DNA of 64,000 bases from Micrococcaceae bacterium Sec5.8. GTDB taxonomy: Bacteria > Actinomycetota > Actinomycetes > Actinomycetales > Micrococcaceae. Each line of letters starts with the position of its first letter. Positions within the stretch are counted from its first letter, which is position 1. Both the position numbers and the translations under genes were made by a program. The notes beneath the pieces were generated by a model that worked only from the letters and a program-made list of their open reading frames with translations, had not been told where the DNA came from and searched no databases. Positions 1-8,306 of this stretch are shown piece by piece. The stretch is from assembly GCA_039636775.1 (NCBI GenBank), contig CP143429.1:2542001-2606000 (forward strand), in the 5' to 3' direction.

Positions 1-2964
1 AAAGTGCCAGCCGTAGAGCGGATACACGACATCCGGCGTGAGGAAGCGGCGCAGGATCCGCGGAATGCAGACCACGGCCACCAGGCCAGTGAACAGCCCG
101 ACGATGAACAGCACCAGCGACACGGCCAGCGCATCGGCGAAGAACGACATCGCACCCAGCTGCAGGTGCCCGGTGGCCAGGTATGGCTGCAGCAGTACTG
201 CCAGCCCCAGCACGGCGGCCGGTACCACCAGCACCAGGCGGTTTGTCAGTTGCAGCAGGCTGTAGATCACCCGCCTGCGGGTGCTGCAGTCCGCTGCGGG
301 AACGCGCCGGTAATTGGTGCTGGTGCGCACAGCCGGCGAGCCGTGCCAGACCTGGCCGGCTGGGACCGCCTGCGCGGCCTGCAGTGAGGAGGCATGCCCG
401 AGCTGGCTGTCGTCGCCCATGGTCGTACCGATGTCCAGCGTGGTCCGCTCCGACACGTAGACGTTGCTTCCCAGCGTCACGGTGCCCTTCTCAATCATTC
501 CCGAACGCGCCCGGTAGCACAGGAACGAGGCGTTCTTATTGATGACGGTGTTATCGCCAATGGTGAGCAGGTCAGGGCACGCCGGGACCATCCGGGAAAG
601 GATCACCACGCCTTTGCCGATCTTGGCCCCCATGAGCCGCAGGTACAGGACATACAACGGCGAGCCGGCAAACAGGACGAGCGGATTGGCCCGGGTGAGG
701 GTCTTGACCGCCCAGAACCGCAGGTAATCCGGACTCCAGATCCGGATGGTGCCCGGCTTCCACCGGCCAACGAGCAGCCATTTGGCGATGATCGGGGTCA
801 CGGACAGCACCACGAACATGGCTACACCGAACCCGATGGATCGCAGCCACATCTCCAGGAGTCCGTTGCCTCCCGAAGTCCACTCGTATCCGATAATCAG
901 GATCCAGGCGGCGTACATCATGAAGCCCAGAAAGCACAGGAACTGGACAGCCCCGCAGAAGGCGTACTGGAACGAACTGACCGGCGGCGGCGGTACCGGC
1001 AGCACCACGTCTGCCTCGGGCCCGGTGGTGCCCAGGGCGGCTTCGAGGTGCCGGGCTTCCAGGCACGCCGCAAGTTGCCGCACGGTGGGGCACTCGTAGA
1101 TGTCCTGCATGGCTGCCGGCGGCAGGGCGGTCTCTTTCCGGATGCGGGCGCAATAGTGCGCCATCAGCAGGGAATCGGCACCGAGGTCGTTGAAGAAATG
1201 GGCATCGGTGGACACCTTCTCCAGCCCCAGCACGGCCTGAAGCTGCTCGGCCAGGGCTTCTTCAGCCGCGGTCACCGGTGCGGTGAACGCTCCGGAAACC
1301 GTTCGGCTGATCCGGTTTTCCGGACGTGGCAGGCTCTTCCGGTCCACCTTGTCGCTGGCCATCATGGGAATGGTCCGGAGTTCCTCAAAGTAGGCGGGGA
1401 CCATGTACCCGGGGAGCCTGGTGCGCAGCATCCGGTGGAGCTCATGGACATCGACGTCCATGACGTCCGGGCGGAGGGTGAAATAGGCGGCGAGTTCTAC
1501 GGATCCTTGCTCGGGTTCAAACGTTTGGACCACGGCCTGTGCGATGCCCGGCAGCTGCACGAGAACGGACTCTATTTCGCTCAGCTCGATGCGGTAGCCC
1601 CGGATTTTGACCTGCGTGTCGATCCGGCCAAAGTACTCAAGTTCACCGGCGTCGTTGATCCTGCCGAGGTCCCCGGTCCGGTAGATCCGGCCGGAGGGGT
1701 TGTTCTCGATGCCCAGGAAATCCGGGATGAACGCCCGTTCGGTGAGGTCGGGCCGGTTCACATACCCCCGCGCCAGCCCCACCCCGGCAAGACCGATTTC
1801 GCCCATTTCACCGGGCGGCAATGCCCGGAGCCCGTCGGCGTCGACGATGATGGCGGTGTAGGTGGGCAGTGGCACGCCCAGGGACACGGGCGTGTCCGGA
1901 TCGAGGAGCGACCAGGTGGCCGTCACGGTCGCCTCGGTCGGGCCGTAGACGTTCAGGAAGCGAAGGCCCGGCCGGTGCCAGCGCAGAACGAGGTCCCGGG
2001 GGCATGCCTCGCCCGACACCAGCAGGAACCTCAACCCGGGCAGGTCGTCGTCGAGGGTGGCCAGCAGCGTGGGAACGCAGCACAGCGCCGTGATCCGTTT
2101 CTCCACCAGGTACTCCGCGAGCTCGGCACCCAGCAGGCTGGAGCGGCCCGGTTTGGGCACCAGCGTGGCTCCGACCATCCAGGCCACCCAGATCTCCTCC
2201 ACTGAGAAGTCGAAGGCGATGGTCATGCCCTGGTACACACGGTCCGTCGACTCAATGCCGTAGATGGCGGATGCCACCCGGACAAAGTTGCAGATGCTGG
2301 CCTGGTCCACGGCGACGCCCTTCGGACGGCCGGTGGACCCCGAAGTGTAGATAATGTAGGCCAGCTCGTCGTCTGGCTCACCCAGGTCCGCGTCCTGAAG
2401 GCGGGACGGATCCGCTGCGTCCACGTGCCCCTGGACGTGGTCCAGGCACACGGTCTGTGCGGCCACTTCCGGGAGCAGATCCTTCAGGTGGGTCAGGGAC
2501 AGAACCATCACGACATCGGCGTCCTCGACGATGAACTTAAGCCGGTCCGGCGGGAATCCCGGGTCCAGGGGCACATAGGCTGCGTGGATCTTGAGCACCG
2601 CAAGCATTGCCACGTACGCGCGCCACGGCTGGTCAAAGAGCAAGGCAATACGGTCTCCGGGCCGCGCACCGCATTCCAGAAGGTGGCGGGCCAACTGATT
2701 GGCCCGGGCGTCCAGTTCCTGATAGCTCAGGACGACGTCGCCGGCGTCCACCGCGATTTGTGTCCCTCTCCCCTGTTCCTGCAACCGGTCGCAACTGTCT
2801 TCAAACAGCTGGTCCAACCGCTCGCCCTGGCGCCAGCGGGCCGAGTGGTCCGCGGCGGCGGAGGTCAGGACGGCCCCCTCCCCCGGACCGGCGTCGGGCA
2901 TCATTTTGCCGCGCAACTCAGCGGGGGCGGTGGCATGTGACCGGGACCTGACCTTCTTGCTCAT
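1..2964 (-). CDS. Pls/PosA-type membrane non-ribosomal peptide synthetase (3' end outside window)
   Basis: Single-module synthetase read from an ATG preceded by GAGGAG; the frame stays open for 988 codons to the window edge. Seen in order: adenylation domain (about residues 45-545) with core motif YTSGSTGRPKG at 206-216, FDFSVEEIW at 251-259, NVYGPTE at 338-344 and SDKVDRKSLP at 537-546; a carrier domain with FFNDLGADSLLMA, phosphopantetheine Ser598; then hydrophobic segments (first at about 669-690) and hexapeptide-like stretches. There is no condensation or thioesterase domain. Adenylation, carrier and a membrane-embedded C-terminal domain are the hallmark of epsilon-poly-lysine synthetase (Pls), whose family forms homopolymers of diamino acids. 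Family members are about 1300 residues, so roughly 300 lie beyond the edge. The pocket residues by GrsA alignment read D-F-E-C-L-S-V-V-T-K. The upstream aspartate kinase and EctB-like enzyme suggest diaminobutyrate as substrate (inference). Confidence 0.88.
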   Translation of the reverse strand, partial: MSKKVRSRSHATAPAELRGKMMPDAGPGEGAVLTSAAADHSARWRQGERLDQLFEDSCDRLQEQGRGTQIAVDAGDVVLSYQELDARANQLARHLLECGARPGDRIALLFDQPWRAYVAMLAVLKIHAAYVPLDPGFPPDRLKFIVEDADVVMVLSLTHLKDLLPEVAAQTVCLDHVQGHVDAADPSRLQDADLGEPDDELAYIIYTSGSTGRPKGVAVDQASICNFVRVASAIYGIESTDRVYQGMTIAFDFSVEEIWVAWMVGATLVPKPGRSSLLGAELAEYLVEKRITALCCVPTLLATLDDDLPGLRFLLVSGEACPRDLVLRWHRPGLRFLNVYGPTEATVTATWSLLDPDTPVSLGVPLPTYTAIIVDADGLRALPPGEMGEIGLAGVGLARGYVNRPDLTERAFIPDFLGIENNPSGRIYRTGDLGRINDAGELEYFGRIDTQVKIRGYRIELSEIESVLVQLPGIAQAVVQTFEPEQGSVELAAYFTLRPDVMDVDVHELHRMLRTRLPGYMVPAYFEELRTIPMMASDKVDRKSLPRPENRISRTVSGAFTAPVTAAEEALAEQLQAVLGLEKVSTDAHFFNDLGADSLLMAHYCARIRKETALPPAAMQDIYECPTVRQLAACLEARHLEAALGTTGPEADVVLPVPPPPVSSFQYAFCGAVQFLCFLGFMMYAAWILIIGYEWTSGGNGLLEMWLRSIGFGVAMFVVLSVTPIIAKWLLVGRWKPGTIRIWSPDYLRFWAVKTLTRANPLVLFAGSPLYVLYLRLMGAKIGKGVVILSRMVPACPDLLTIGDNTVINKNASFLCYRARSGMIEKGTVTLGSNVYVSERTTLDIGTTMGDDSQLGHASSLQAAQAVPAGQVWHGSPAVRTSTNYRRVPAADCSTRRRVIYSLLQLTNRLVLVVPAAVLGLAVLLQPYLATGHLQLGAMSFFADALAVSLVLFIVGLFTGLVAVVCIPRILRRFLTPDVVYPLYGWHF

Positions 2965-3064
2965 ACTCTGTCTCCTCGCAAAACCTTGGTGCGTGCCGGG
3001 CGGATCGCGGCTTCCTTAACCGCCGTCCGGCCCGTGGCACTCTCCCGGCGGCATCCCATGCCTG

Positions 3065-4456
3065 TTACCGGCCCCGGGATGCAGGGCTGGCCGCCATCCC
3101 CCGAAGGACGTGGCCCCAGCGGAAATCGCTGTCCGCCTCCTCAGCGTGGGAGGTGGGCCTACGAGACGGGTTCGCATCGCCGGGGGCAAGGGCCACGCCA
3201 AAGGCGGACCGGACGGCGCGTTCGGCCTCCTCGAGCCGCTCCGCCCGGGTGATGGCAGCGACGTAGGTCTCCGATATTTCGACGAGGTCGAGATCGATGC
3301 CCGCTTCAGACAGCGTCCACAGAAATGTGCAGAAAACCTCGGGCGAGGACCGCATTCCGACGCCCGTGATCGACACCCTGCCGACCTCGCCGTCGTGCAG
3401 CAGGCCCTGGAACCCGATGCTCCGTTGGGCGGCACCCAGGACAGCGAGGGCGGGGGCCGCTTGCGTCGCGGGAACAATAAGGGCGACGTCGGACCGCCGT
3501 GCGCCGGCAGCGTTCTGGACAATGGTCTGCACGTTCACGCCCGACTGGGCCAACACCTGGAACAGACGGGCCATGCTGCCTTGCCCGTCGGGTACTCCGA
3601 TAACAACGACTTTTGCGGCGGAGTTCACCCCGGTCACGCCGGTGACCACGGCCTGCTCCCGAACAGGCTTCTGGAAGGGGTGGCGGTCAGGTTCGGGCAG
3701 GATCAACGTTCCAAGGTCCGGCACGAACGAGGACCGGACGTGGATGGGAATCCCGAACCGTCGGGCGTATTCGACGCATCTCAGGTGCAATACCTTGCAA
3801 CCGGAGGCCGCGAACTCAAGCATCATCTGGCTTGAAAGTACGCCGATTTTGCGGGCCTTCGGAACGACTCGCGGGTCCGCGGTGTAAACACCGTCCACAT
3901 CGGTGTAGATCTCGCAGATACCGGCGCCCAACGCCGCGGCGAGGGCGACGGCCGTGAGGTCGGAACCGCCGCGGCCGAGGGTGGTCACCTTCTTGCCCTT
4001 CTTTGTCCTGCCCTGGAATCCCGCGACAATCGGGATTTCGCCACGGGCCAGGCAGGTGCGGATGCGGTCAGGCCGCACGTCGGTGATCTGCGCTTTCCCG
4101 TGCACGTCATCGGTGATCAGCCCGGCCATGCTGCCCGTAAATGTCACGGGGGCCTGACCGAGATCTGCCAGTGCGATTGCCAGCAGCGCGGACGATATGA
4201 GTTCCCCGGTGCTCAGGAGGGCATCGAGGTCGCTGGGCCGCGGCCGGGACGAAACACCGGCGGCGAGATCGCACAGTTCATCGGTGGTATCGCCCATGGC
4301 TGATACCACCGCCACTACCTGGTATCCGTTTTCCCGCGTTTTCGCGATTCGCTGGGCGGCGCGGAGGATGCCTCCCGGGTCCGCCAGGGATGAGCCGCCA
4401 AACTTCTGCACGATCACGCTTCCCCGCGGGATCGACTGGTCTGTCTCGTCTAGCAT
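3065..4456 (-). CDS. Aspartate kinase, probably dedicated to the adjacent synthetase
   Basis: Phosphorylates aspartate, the first step towards aspartate semialdehyde. The N-terminus carries the kinase signature KFGGSS (residues 18-23), with LSTGE and TLGRGGSDLTAVALA further on and tandem ACT domains after about residue 265. At 463 residues it is about 40 longer than the usual 421-residue actinobacterial LysC; the extra length is a C-terminal tail rich in Ser, Arg and Ala. By-eye alignment with Corynebacterium LysC shows effector-site positions Ser301, Thr311 and Thr380 replaced here by Ala317, Ala325 and Ile394, suggesting relaxed feedback control. It lies between the EctB-type aminotransferase and the synthetase, all on one strand, so it probably feeds that pathway and is not the housekeeping enzyme. 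The ATG sits on the stop codon of a 33-codon ORF, so translation may be coupled. Confidence 0.93.
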   Translation of the reverse strand: MLDETDQSIPRGSVIVQKFGGSSLADPGGILRAAQRIAKTRENGYQVVAVVSAMGDTTDELCDLAAGVSSRPRPSDLDALLSTGELISSALLAIALADLGQAPVTFTGSMAGLITDDVHGKAQITDVRPDRIRTCLARGEIPIVAGFQGRTKKGKKVTTLGRGGSDLTAVALAAALGAGICEIYTDVDGVYTADPRVVPKARKIGVLSSQMMLEFAASGCKVLHLRCVEYARRFGIPIHVRSSFVPDLGTLILPEPDRHPFQKPVREQAVVTGVTGVNSAAKVVVIGVPDGQGSMARLFQVLAQSGVNVQTIVQNAAGARRSDVALIVPATQAAPALAVLGAAQRSIGFQGLLHDGEVGRVSITGVGMRSSPEVFCTFLWTLSEAGIDLDLVEISETYVAAITRAERLEEAERAVRSAFGVALAPGDANPSRRPTSHAEEADSDFRWGHVLRGMAASPASRGR

Positions 4457-4551
4457 GCGCCGGACCCTGTCAGTCCGGCCGGCCGCTGCTTCGCGGCGCG
4501 GGCTCCGCGGAAACCATCCTGCTCAGCAGTTGTTGCCTGTTGGGTGCTCAT
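4450..4551 (-). CDS. Possible 33-codon leader ORF before the aspartate kinase
   Basis: A short frame runs from ATG (after AGGGACGGCA, a fair ribosome site) to a TAG two bases beyond the kinase ATG, in the overlap ATGCTAG. The product would be hydrophilic, rich in Ala, Gln and Arg, with no recognisable domain and no run of Lys, Thr or Asp codons that would mark a classical attenuator peptide. It fills most of the 153-bp gap between the aminotransferase and the kinase. It may only serve translational coupling, or be chance. Confidence 0.3.
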   Translation of the reverse strand: MSTQQATTAEQDGFRGARAAKQRPAGLTGSGAC

Positions 4552-4609
4552 TGCCGTCCCTAAAATCTGATCGGTCTGCTGTAAAGGTCAATTCCTTCTG
4601 CACCAATTC

Positions 4610-5881
4610 CTAGGCAATGGACTTCACCGCGACCTTTCCGCCGGTCACAAACTCGGCGGCGTCGGCAAGAATGTCGAGTCCTCTCATGAGCTCGTCAGCA
4701 CCAATGGTCAGGGCAGGCATGGTCTTGATGACTTCGCTCTCCGGACCGGACGTTTCCACCAGCAGGCCGCGGGCAAAGGACGCGGCAGCGATCTTTCCCG
4801 CCACCTCATGGTCGGGGTAGTAGATGCCGGCCAGCAGCCCCCGTCCCCGAACCCGTGCACCTTCCGTGCCAGCTGCAATCTGGCTGAGCCCTTCGTGCAG
4901 CTGCGAGGTGAGCCCGGCAATCTTGGACTCGAAGCTCCTTCCGGCCCAGTAACGCTCGAGGGCGGCAGTCCCCGTGACGAAGGCCGGGTTATGCCCGCGG
5001 AAGGTTCCGTTGTGCTCGCCAGGCTTCCAGATGTCGTGTTCGGGTTTGAACAACGTGAGGGACAGGGGCAGCCCGAACCCGGAAATCGACTTGGACAGGC
5101 AGACGATGTCAGGGGTGATGCCGGAGTCTTCAAAGCTGAAGAAGGTGCCGGTGCGTCCGCATCCGGCCTGGACGTCGTCAACAATGAGCAGCATGCCGTG
5201 CTGCCTGCACAGTTCGGCCAACTCGCGGAGCCAGGACGCGCGTGCGGCACGGAGTCCGCCCTCGCCCTGGACGGTTTCCACGATGACCGCGGCGGGTTTA
5301 TCGACGCCGGAGCCGCTATCCTCAAGCGCCTGGCGAAGCCACGAGGACTCCGCCGTCTGGTCGGCAAGGAATCCGTCGTAAGGCATGCTCGTGGTGTTCA
5401 GCAGTGGAACGCCGGCCCCCTGCCGTTTCATCGAATTGCCCGTGACGGCAAGGGAACCCAGAGTCATCCCGTGAAAGGCATTGGTGAAACTGAGAATTTG
5501 GGTCCGGCCGGTGACTTTGCGGGCCAGCTTCAAAGCCGCCTCCACCGCGTTGGTACCGGTGGGGCCGGGAAACATGACCTTGTAGTCGTATTTCCTGGGC
5601 TTCAGGATGAGCTCGTGGAAGGTCTCCAGAAAACGCCGCTTAGCAACGGTTTTCATGTCAAGGGAATGCACAATCGCTCCGGAGAGCAGGTACTCCACCA
5701 GGGGGCGCAGCAGTTCAGGGTTGTTGTGCCCGTAATTCAGGGCTCCGGCGCCAGCGAAAAAATCGAGATAGTCCCGGCCATCCTCACTGTAAAGCGTGCT
5801 GCCGGACGCACGGTCGAAGACCGTATCCCAGCTGCGGCAGTACGTGCGGACTTCTGACTCAAGGACGTCGAATATATCCAT
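4610..5881 (-). CDS. ectB: Diaminobutyrate--2-oxoglutarate aminotransferase (EctB type)
   Basis: PLP enzyme that converts L-aspartate 4-semialdehyde plus glutamate to L-2,4-diaminobutyrate. The start MDIFDVLESEVRTYCRSW matches the typical EctB N-terminus, and its ATG follows GAAGGAAAG at good spacing, so I prefer it to the ATG 33 bases upstream. Other family features: LDFFAGAGALNYGHNNP, MFPGPTGTNAVEAALKLAR, VIVETVQGEGG, LLIVDDVQAGCGRTG and the PLP lysine in LSKSISGFGLP. The 423-residue length is normal for EctB. In ectoine clusters it sits with ectA and ectC; neither is present here. Instead aspartate kinase and a Pls-like synthetase follow on the same strand, so its diaminobutyrate probably supplies that synthetase. 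The EctB assignment is firm; the pathway is inference. Confidence 0.93.
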   Translation of the reverse strand: MDIFDVLESEVRTYCRSWDTVFDRASGSTLYSEDGRDYLDFFAGAGALNYGHNNPELLRPLVEYLLSGAIVHSLDMKTVAKRRFLETFHELILKPRKYDYKVMFPGPTGTNAVEAALKLARKVTGRTQILSFTNAFHGMTLGSLAVTGNSMKRQGAGVPLLNTTSMPYDGFLADQTAESSWLRQALEDSGSGVDKPAAVIVETVQGEGGLRAARASWLRELAELCRQHGMLLIVDDVQAGCGRTGTFFSFEDSGITPDIVCLSKSISGFGLPLSLTLFKPEHDIWKPGEHNGTFRGHNPAFVTGTAALERYWAGRSFESKIAGLTSQLHEGLSQIAAGTEGARVRGRGLLAGIYYPDHEVAGKIAAASFARGLLVETSGPESEVIKTMPALTIGADELMRGLDILADAAEFVTGGKVAVKSIA

Positions 5882-6040
5882 CAGTAGCTTTCCTTCGTTC
5901 AATCCCCGGCCCACATACGGCTAAGACGTCCGGAAAAACGGCCACGGAACAAAGCCTGGCGGCAGAAAGGAGACGTCAGGAAGTGTGACCGGTGATGCTT
6001 CCAAGCTATGGAACGCAGGGGGCTGAGGGACCCGTAACCC

Positions 6041-6090
6041 GTACTCGAATACTTTGGGGATATCCGGCGCGCATCTACTTAGCAGTACTC
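6041..6090. promoter_or_regulatory. Repeats in the 373-bp gap upstream of the diaminobutyrate cassette
   Basis: The gap between ectB and the divergent methyltransferase holds no gene. Two direct copies of GTACTC lie 44 bp apart (6041-6046 and 6085-6090). The first belongs to an imperfect palindrome, GTACTCGAATAC. They are placed to act on the leftward promoter about 160-210 bp before ectB. I could not identify a convincing -35/-10 pair. Confidence 0.25.
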
Positions 6091-6254
6091 AGGTGGCCGG
6101 ACGCCGGAATCAAGTAGTCCGAAAGCCTCTATTCAAGTGTCCAGCGCCGCATCACGCGTAGCTGGCCCGTCCTCCTACTCACGGATTCGACCGGCGTCCA
6201 CCCTTCGCGTCCGGCGTGCCGGGGACGCGCACTCTTGCACGTAGGCTGACCGGC

Positions 6255-7127
6255 ATGCACACGTCCCGTCACGCGAACTGCGCCGACCAGCCTCAGAATG
6301 TCCGGACCCAGAGCAACTGGGTGGGCGCGCCCACGCCGTATGCGCGCAGCTTTGCGCATTTGTGCGCCGGCGCCATCACACCGTTGCTGGCTGCGGTCGA
6401 GGACATCGTGGGCGCGCTCGCTGGCAAACAGCTGGCTGACGTGGGCTGCGGCACCGGGACCCTCGCCGCCCAAGCCACCGGTCGTGGTGCCAGGGTCACC
6501 GCCGTAGACCCGGACGCTGCAATGATTTCCCTGGCCCGTGGGGTGGCACCGGAGGCAGCGCTGCGGGTGGGCGCCGCGCCCGGCCTTCCGTTCGAGCCCG
6601 GGACGTTCGACGCCGTCGTCGCCAATTTCGTCATCAACCATGTGGCCGATCCCCGCGCGGCAGTGGCTGATCTCAGGCGCGTTTGTGCGCCCGGCGGTGG
6701 CGTTGGCGTTGGGGTGACGGTCTGGCCGACGGTTCCGTCGGCCATAAACGCCCTGTGGGCAGAGGTCGTCAAGGCAAGCCGCGCCGCAGCCCAACCCCCT
6801 GCCCGTCTGGCGGTGGATAAAGACTTCAGCCGCACTCAGCTCGGGCTTGCGGAATTGCTGCTGGAGGCGGGCTTGACCGGTGTTGAATCGTCGACGATCT
6901 CGTGGAACTTCCGCATCGACGCCGCTGACCTGTGGTCCGGTCCGGCAGGCGGGGTAGCCGGAATCGGCAGGATCGTAACCAGCCAAACGCCCGAGACCCA
7001 GGCCCGCATGCGCCGGGAGTACGAACGGCTCGTAGCCCCAATGATCCGCGGCGGGAAGGTCGTCCTGCCCGCCGTCGCGCTCCTGGCGACCGGGCGGGCG
7101 CCCGCGGCACGCCGCTTCCCCCGCTAG
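6255..7127 (+). CDS. Class I SAM-dependent methyltransferase
   Basis: 290-residue protein with SAM-binding motif I, LADVGCGTGTL, at about residues 60-70, an acidic residue ending the second strand (VTAVDPDAAM), and a motif IV region (FDAVVANFVINHVADPRAAVADLRR). This is the UbiE/type-11 methyltransferase fold. The substrate cannot be told from sequence. I chose the ATG rather than an upstream GTG because TAGGCT lies 7 nt before it with no Shine-Dalgarno, as in several leaderless genes of this window. Transcribed away from the diaminobutyrate cassette; no functional link is visible. Confidence 0.8.
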   Translation: MHTSRHANCADQPQNVRTQSNWVGAPTPYARSFAHLCAGAITPLLAAVEDIVGALAGKQLADVGCGTGTLAAQATGRGARVTAVDPDAAMISLARGVAPEAALRVGAAPGLPFEPGTFDAVVANFVINHVADPRAAVADLRRVCAPGGGVGVGVTVWPTVPSAINALWAEVVKASRAAAQPPARLAVDKDFSRTQLGLAELLLEAGLTGVESSTISWNFRIDAADLWSGPAGGVAGIGRIVTSQTPETQARMRREYERLVAPMIRGGKVVLPAVALLATGRAPAARRFPR

Positions 7128-7168
7128 GAACCCGGGGCCGGGGTGGGGGGTCGTATTAGGCGGGGGTG

Positions 7169-8188
7169 TCAGCGCCGGGATGCCAGGGCGTAGGTTGCGG
7201 TGGCGTAGGCCAGGGCGGCGGCCATGTCCTTGAGCAGGTCCGCGTCGATATTGCCGGTCGTGTCGCAGGCCTCGTGGTAGCAGGAATCCAGGACCTTGCC
7301 CGCAACCCCGCCAAAGGACTGCACCTGGGCGCGGGTCTTCTCCTCCACATCGCCGCTGAACAACCCGCCGGCGGGAATACCGGCCTGCAGGAACGGATCG
7401 TAATCGGACCCGCCATCAAAGACCGTGCTCTCCGCCGGCAGCGAATTCGCCTGGAAGAACCCGAGGAACACCTCCTCGATCTGCTTCGACCCGGCCGGGC
7501 CCGCGTCACCAAACTCCGACCCGTCACCATCATGCACCGACCGCACCCCGTTCGGGGACGCCATCATGTCCACGTTCAGGTTCGCCATGGTCTGGCCCTT
7601 TTCCGCTGAACTCAACTCATCAACGTAGTGCTCGGACCCGTACAGGCCATCCTCCTCACCGCCCCAGAACGCGAACCGGATCCGGTTCGCCGGGGTAAAC
7701 CCGGTCTCCTTCATCCACCGGGCAATCTCCAGGATCGCCGCGACCCCGGAGCCGTTATCGTTAATGCCCGGCCCCTCCCGCACCGAATCCAGGTGACCGC
7801 CCACCACCACCGTGTGCTCCGCGCTCCCACCGGTATCGGCAATAATGTTGAAACTCTCCACCTGCTTCCGGTTCCTCCCCTCACCCCGGAACGAGAACGT
7901 CTGCCGCACCGGGGTGAACCCGGCAGCACGCAACTGCTCCTCCACATACCGGCCCGACGCCTCATACCCCGACGTCCCCGACGCCCGGTTCCCGCCATTA
8001 TCATCGGCAATGCGCTGCAACGCCTCCAGATGCACCCCCATATCCCGGCCCCGAAACGCCGCCAACACCGCCCCCGCATCCACCCCACCCGCAGGCTCCA
8101 ACCGCGAACCCGAAGCCGTGCACCCGGACAGAAACAGACTGATGGCAACCAGGATTGCGGCGGCAGTACGTCCGGGCCTTCTGATCAT
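7169..8188 (-). CDS. Secreted M28-family zinc aminopeptidase lipoprotein
   Basis: 339 residues starting at an ATG after GGAGGATG. The N-terminus is a lipoprotein signal: Arg-rich start, hydrophobic AAAILVAISLFL, lipobox LSGC with Cys23. The body is an M28 peptidase of the bacterial leucyl aminopeptidase type with all dinuclear zinc motifs: HLDSV (His132, Asp134), GINDNGSGVAA (Asp144), FWGGEEDGLYGS (catalytic Glu178, ligand Glu179), a later DPFL Asp and the C-terminal CYHEACDT His. It should release N-terminal amino acids from peptides outside the cell while anchored to the membrane. It converges on the methyltransferase with 41 bp between stops. Confidence 0.9.
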   Translation of the reverse strand: MIRRPGRTAAAILVAISLFLSGCTASGSRLEPAGGVDAGAVLAAFRGRDMGVHLEALQRIADDNGGNRASGTSGYEASGRYVEEQLRAAGFTPVRQTFSFRGEGRNRKQVESFNIIADTGGSAEHTVVVGGHLDSVREGPGINDNGSGVAAILEIARWMKETGFTPANRIRFAFWGGEEDGLYGSEHYVDELSSAEKGQTMANLNVDMMASPNGVRSVHDGDGSEFGDAGPAGSKQIEEVFLGFFQANSLPAESTVFDGGSDYDPFLQAGIPAGGLFSGDVEEKTRAQVQSFGGVAGKVLDSCYHEACDTTGNIDADLLKDMAAALAYATATYALASRR

Positions 8189-8306
8189 GTGGGCATCCTC
8201 CAGGCTACGAAGATAACGTTCCTGGCGTGCCAGCGAAAGACCCTGTCGCGGATGCGGACACCGTCCCGCCGTATTGACTGGATTCAGGTCCCGGCGGGTG
8301 GCCCCC

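Noticed and set aside
394..2205. 603-codon plus-strand open frame
   Set aside because: Antisense to the synthetase, whose minus frame carries intact adenylation motifs; the plus translation is Gly/His/Arg-rich without any domain. High-GC coding DNA often leaves such frames open.
4610..5881. Part of an ectoine biosynthesis cluster
   Set aside because: ectA (acetyltransferase) and ectC (ectoine synthase) are absent on both sides; the neighbours are aspartate kinase and a Pls-like synthetase.
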